7,712 nt of DNA from an uncultured Variovorax sp. (lineage in GTDB: Bacteria; Pseudomonadota; Gammaproteobacteria; Burkholderiales; Burkholderiaceae): the NCBI GenBank assembly GCA_946478645.1, contig CAMLCW010000251.1, positions 1 to 7,712 on the forward strand. The letters are read 5' to 3'. Position 1 is the first letter of the stretch. Each line of letters begins with the position of its first letter. Below are positions 5,799-7,712 of the stretch, piece after piece. Made by a program: the position numbers and the translations under genes. The notes below the pieces were generated by a model. That model was not told where the DNA came from and did no database searches. It saw nothing but the letters and a program-made list of their open reading frames with translations.

Positions 5799-6385
5799 AC
5801 CGTCACGCCCATGAACTCGGTGCCGATCTTCTGGTAGCGGTGGATCACGTCCATGCCGAAGCGCTCGACCATCATGCGGCTGTCCTCGGGGCCCACGGCG
5901 ATGTCGTTGAAGTCCTCGTCGCCCTTGCCGGTGATGAGCACCAGCAGCAGCGCGTCTTCGGTGCCCACGTTGGTGAAGTCGCGGCACACGCCGGGCGGCA
6001 CCGCGATCATGTCGAAGGGCTTGATGATCGTCTCGTGCTCACCCGTGTCGCCCCAGCGGATGCGGAAGCTCCCGGTCAGGCACATGAAGGTCTCGTGCGT
6101 CTTGAAGTGCGCGTGCAGCAGCGGCTTGTCGCCCGGCGGGCAGCGCGCGACGATCACCGACAGGCCCTTCTCGCCCTCGATGGCCGGCTTCTGCGCCATC
6201 GGGCCGCCCTGCCCCTGCGGCGCCATCAGCAGGTACAGCGTCTTGGCGGCCATCAATTCATAGGCCTCGCGCGGAATGCCCGTTTCGCTCTGGTACATGG
6301 CGCTTTGCGGCTTGAGCGTGTCGAAGCGGGCGATGCGCGCTTCCATCTGCTCGGGCGATATCAAAATGGTCTTCATGGTGCTCAT
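5795..6385 (-). CDS. cupin-domain protein (196 aa)
   Basis: This is a small single-cupin protein. The first cupin motif is clear: GDKPLLHAHFKTHETFMCLTG at 85-105, with metal ligands His91, His93 and Glu98. The second motif lies in DMIAVPPGVCRDFTNVG at 125-141, where the Pro-x-Gly and Asn (Asn139) are kept. The expected fourth ligand His is Arg135, so the metal site may be three-coordinate, altered or lost. The N-terminal 80 residues (ISPEQMEARIARFDTLKPQS onward) form an extension I do not recognise. There is no signal peptide. It could be a dioxygenase-like or isomerase-like enzyme or a ligand-binding protein; the exact role is unknown. It lies 17 bp after the TRAP membrane subunit and overlaps the hydrolase start by 4 bp, so it belongs to that unit. 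ATG 6385 was chosen because it has a well-spaced AGGAG box; ATG 6376 is too far from it. Confidence 0.88.
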   Translation of the reverse strand: MSTMKTILISPEQMEARIARFDTLKPQSAMYQSETGIPREAYELMAAKTLYLLMAPQGQGGPMAQKPAIEGEKGLSVIVARCPPGDKPLLHAHFKTHETFMCLTGSFRIRWGDTGEHETIIKPFDMIAVPPGVCRDFTNVGTEDALLLVLITGKGDEDFNDIAVGPEDSRMMVERFGMDVIHRYQKIGTEFMGVTV

Positions 6386-6394
6386 GGGGTGGTT

Positions 6395-6399
6395 CTCCT
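6395..6399 (-). promoter_or_regulatory. ribosome binding site of the cupin gene
   Basis: AGGAG on the minus strand stands 9 nt before ATG 6385 and 18 nt before the alternative ATG 6376, so it decides the start in favour of 6385. It sits in the 17-bp gap after the TRAP subunit stop. Confidence 0.7.
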
Positions 6400-6402
6400 G
6401 GT

Positions 6403-7712
6403 TCAGCGGATGAAGGCCGTGGCCATCCACGGCATGGCAATGACCATCAGCGCGACGACGAGCATCACGGCGGCGAAAGGCAGCGTCCCCATGAAGATGT
6501 CGTTCAGCGAAATGGTGTCGTCGTTGATCGAGGCCTTCACGATGAAGACGGCCATGCCGAACGGCGGCGTGAGCAGTCCGACCTCGACCACGATGATGGT
6601 GATCACGCCCAGCCAGACCACGTCGGCCTGGAAGGCCTGGAACACGGGCAGGAAGAGCGGCACGCAGATCAGCAGGATGGACGCCGAATCCATCAGCGTG
6701 CCGAGGAGGAGCAGCACCAGCAGGTAGACCACCATCAGCGCGGCAAAGCCCAGCCCCGCGTCCTGGATCGCCTGCGCCAGGTACATCGGCAGGCCCGACA
6801 CCGCGAGCATGCGCGAGTAGACGTTGGCCGCGATGATCAGCAGGATCAGCGACGACGTGACGTGGCCCGTTTCGGTGAGCAGGCGCCACATGCCCTTGGC
6901 GCTGAGCCGCTTCTTGGCCAGCGCGATCGCCAGCGCGCCCAGGGCGCCGACCGCCCCCGACTCGGTGGCGGTGAACACCCCGCCGTACAGCCCGCCGAGC
7001 ACCAGCACGATGAGCAGCAGGATCGGCAGCAGCATGCCGGCCATCTGCGTGGTGCGCAGGCGCGCCACGGGCGCGGCGTCGGGCGCGTGGCCGAAGAGGT
7101 CGGGGCGCCGGCGCGCGCGGATCCAGATCATCAGCGCATAGGCCGCGGCCAGCACCACGCCGGGAATGATGCCGGCGAGGAACAGGTCGCCGACCGAGGT
7201 GTTGGTGACCAGTCCGTAGATGATGAACAGCACGCTCGGCGGAATCAGCATGCCCAGCACCGAGCTGCCCGCCACCACGCCCACTGCGAAGCGCTTGTCG
7301 TAGCCGTAGCGGACCATCTCGGGCACCGCCAGCTTGCTGAACACCGTCGCCGCCGCCACGCTCACGCCGGTGATGGCGGCGAAGATCGCGTTGGCCATCA
7401 CGGTGGAAATGCCCAGGCTCCCGGGCAGCCGCCGGAATGCCTGGTTCGCCACCGCGAAGCTGTCCTTGCCGAGGTCGGCGATCATCACCAGCAGCCCCAT
7501 CAGCACGAACAGCGGGATCACGCCGAAGACGTAGGCCTCGATCGAATCGGTTGCGGCGAAAGCGAGCATGGTGCCGGCCAGGTCGACGTTGTCGCGGATC
7601 AGCCAGATGCCGACGAACGACACCACGATCATCACGATCGGCACGTGCATGCCGCTGTAGACCAGCAGCACCAGGAACAGGATCGACCACAGGCCGATGG
7701 CGGTGCCGCTCA
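6403..7712 (-). CDS. dctM: TRAP transporter large permease subunit (DctM type), lacking at most the first base of its start codon
   Basis: This inner-membrane protein is the main ion-coupled channel subunit of a TRAP carboxylate importer. The reading frame stays open to the right edge, where the window ends inside an NTG codon followed by SGTAIGLWSILFLVLLVYSG; that is a normal DctM N-terminus. The protein is therefore about 436 residues, the usual family length. A GTG at 7671 would remove part of the first membrane helix and is unlikely. The sequence is hydrophobic throughout, with about a dozen membrane segments. Family motifs include TGVSVAAATVFSK (about 115-127), GSSVLGMLIPPS (about 149-160), FTATESGAVGA (about 247-257), LMDSASILLICVPLFLP (about 340-356) and LLTPPFGM (about 380-387). 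The TGAGC at the edge suggests an ATGA overlap with a preceding gene, probably the small subunit DctQ. The TRAP binding protein DctP is not visible. Substrate is unknown. Confidence 0.93.
   Translation of the reverse strand, partial: SGTAIGLWSILFLVLLVYSGMHVPIVMIVVSFVGIWLIRDNVDLAGTMLAFAATDSIEAYVFGVIPLFVLMGLLVMIADLGKDSFAVANQAFRRLPGSLGISTVMANAIFAAITGVSVAAATVFSKLAVPEMVRYGYDKRFAVGVVAGSSVLGMLIPPSVLFIIYGLVTNTSVGDLFLAGIIPGVVLAAAYALMIWIRARRRPDLFGHAPDAAPVARLRTTQMAGMLLPILLLIVLVLGGLYGGVFTATESGAVGALGALAIALAKKRLSAKGMWRLLTETGHVTSSLILLIIAANVYSRMLAVSGLPMYLAQAIQDAGLGFAALMVVYLLVLLLLGTLMDSASILLICVPLFLPVFQAFQADVVWLGVITIIVVEVGLLTPPFGMAVFIVKASINDDTISLNDIFMGTLPFAAVMLVVALMVIAMPWMATAFIR

Noticed and set aside
3582..5837. 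Very long plus-strand open frame (751 codons) antisense to the Bug receptor, LysR and hydrolase genes
   Set aside because: It covers three well-supported minus-strand genes, its translation is rich in Arg, Ala, His and Gln with no recognisable domain, and such antisense frames are common in high-GC DNA.
5799..5987. N-terminal extension of the hydrolase up to 5987
   Set aside because: The extra 63 residues are the cupin gene read out of frame and are Arg/His-rich; the domain begins after GTG 5798.
6386..7690. Fusion of a long N-terminal region to the cupin (631-residue frame)
   Set aside because: The region before ATG 6385 is an out-of-frame reading of the TRAP permease; the AGGAG box sets the cupin start.

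Overview
The window is high-GC and densely coded. Every supported gene lies on the minus strand, so the genes are described here from the right end to the left. High GC, a Bug/TctC-type tricarboxylate-transporter receptor beside a family III CoA-transferase, and GC-rich third codon positions all fit a betaproteobacterium of the Burkholderiales (Comamonadaceae or Alcaligenaceae style). That placement comes from gene style and is not proven.

Block A (7712 to 3852) starts at the right edge with a TRAP transporter large membrane subunit (DctM type). It is complete except for, at most, the first base of its start codon. A small cupin protein follows after 17 bp. An HSL-type alpha/beta hydrolase overlaps the cupin by GTGA, and a LysR-type regulator follows 42 bp later. 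Together they look like uptake of an organic acid, a soluble cupin enzyme or sensor, an esterase and a regulator, all read in one direction.

A 136-bp AT-richer gap (3716-3851) holds a near-perfect inverted repeat and a T-tract on the minus strand. It is the only long non-coding gap in the window and the likeliest boundary between two transcription units.

Block B (3715 to 1) contains a periplasmic Bug/TctC-type substrate-binding protein, a family III (CaiB/BaiF) CoA-transferase, an acyl-CoA dehydrogenase, and the N-terminal third of a second acyl-CoA dehydrogenase cut by the left edge. The genes are tightly coupled: a 4-bp ATGA overlap, a TGA directly followed by ATG, and a 6-bp gap. The plausible combined role is to capture a carboxylate, charge it with CoA by transfer, and alpha,beta-dehydrogenate it with a two-gene acyl-CoA dehydrogenase. 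The substrate cannot be read from the sequence.

The points most worth following are: the acyl-CoA dehydrogenase has Gly where the usual catalytic Glu sits but a Glu at the alternative position; the cupin has Arg where the last metal-binding His is expected; the inverted repeat lies between the two blocks; and two unrelated uptake systems share one locus. I saw no RNA genes, CRISPR arrays or insertion sequences. No wholly unknown system is evident; this looks like a catabolic locus with some unusual enzyme details.
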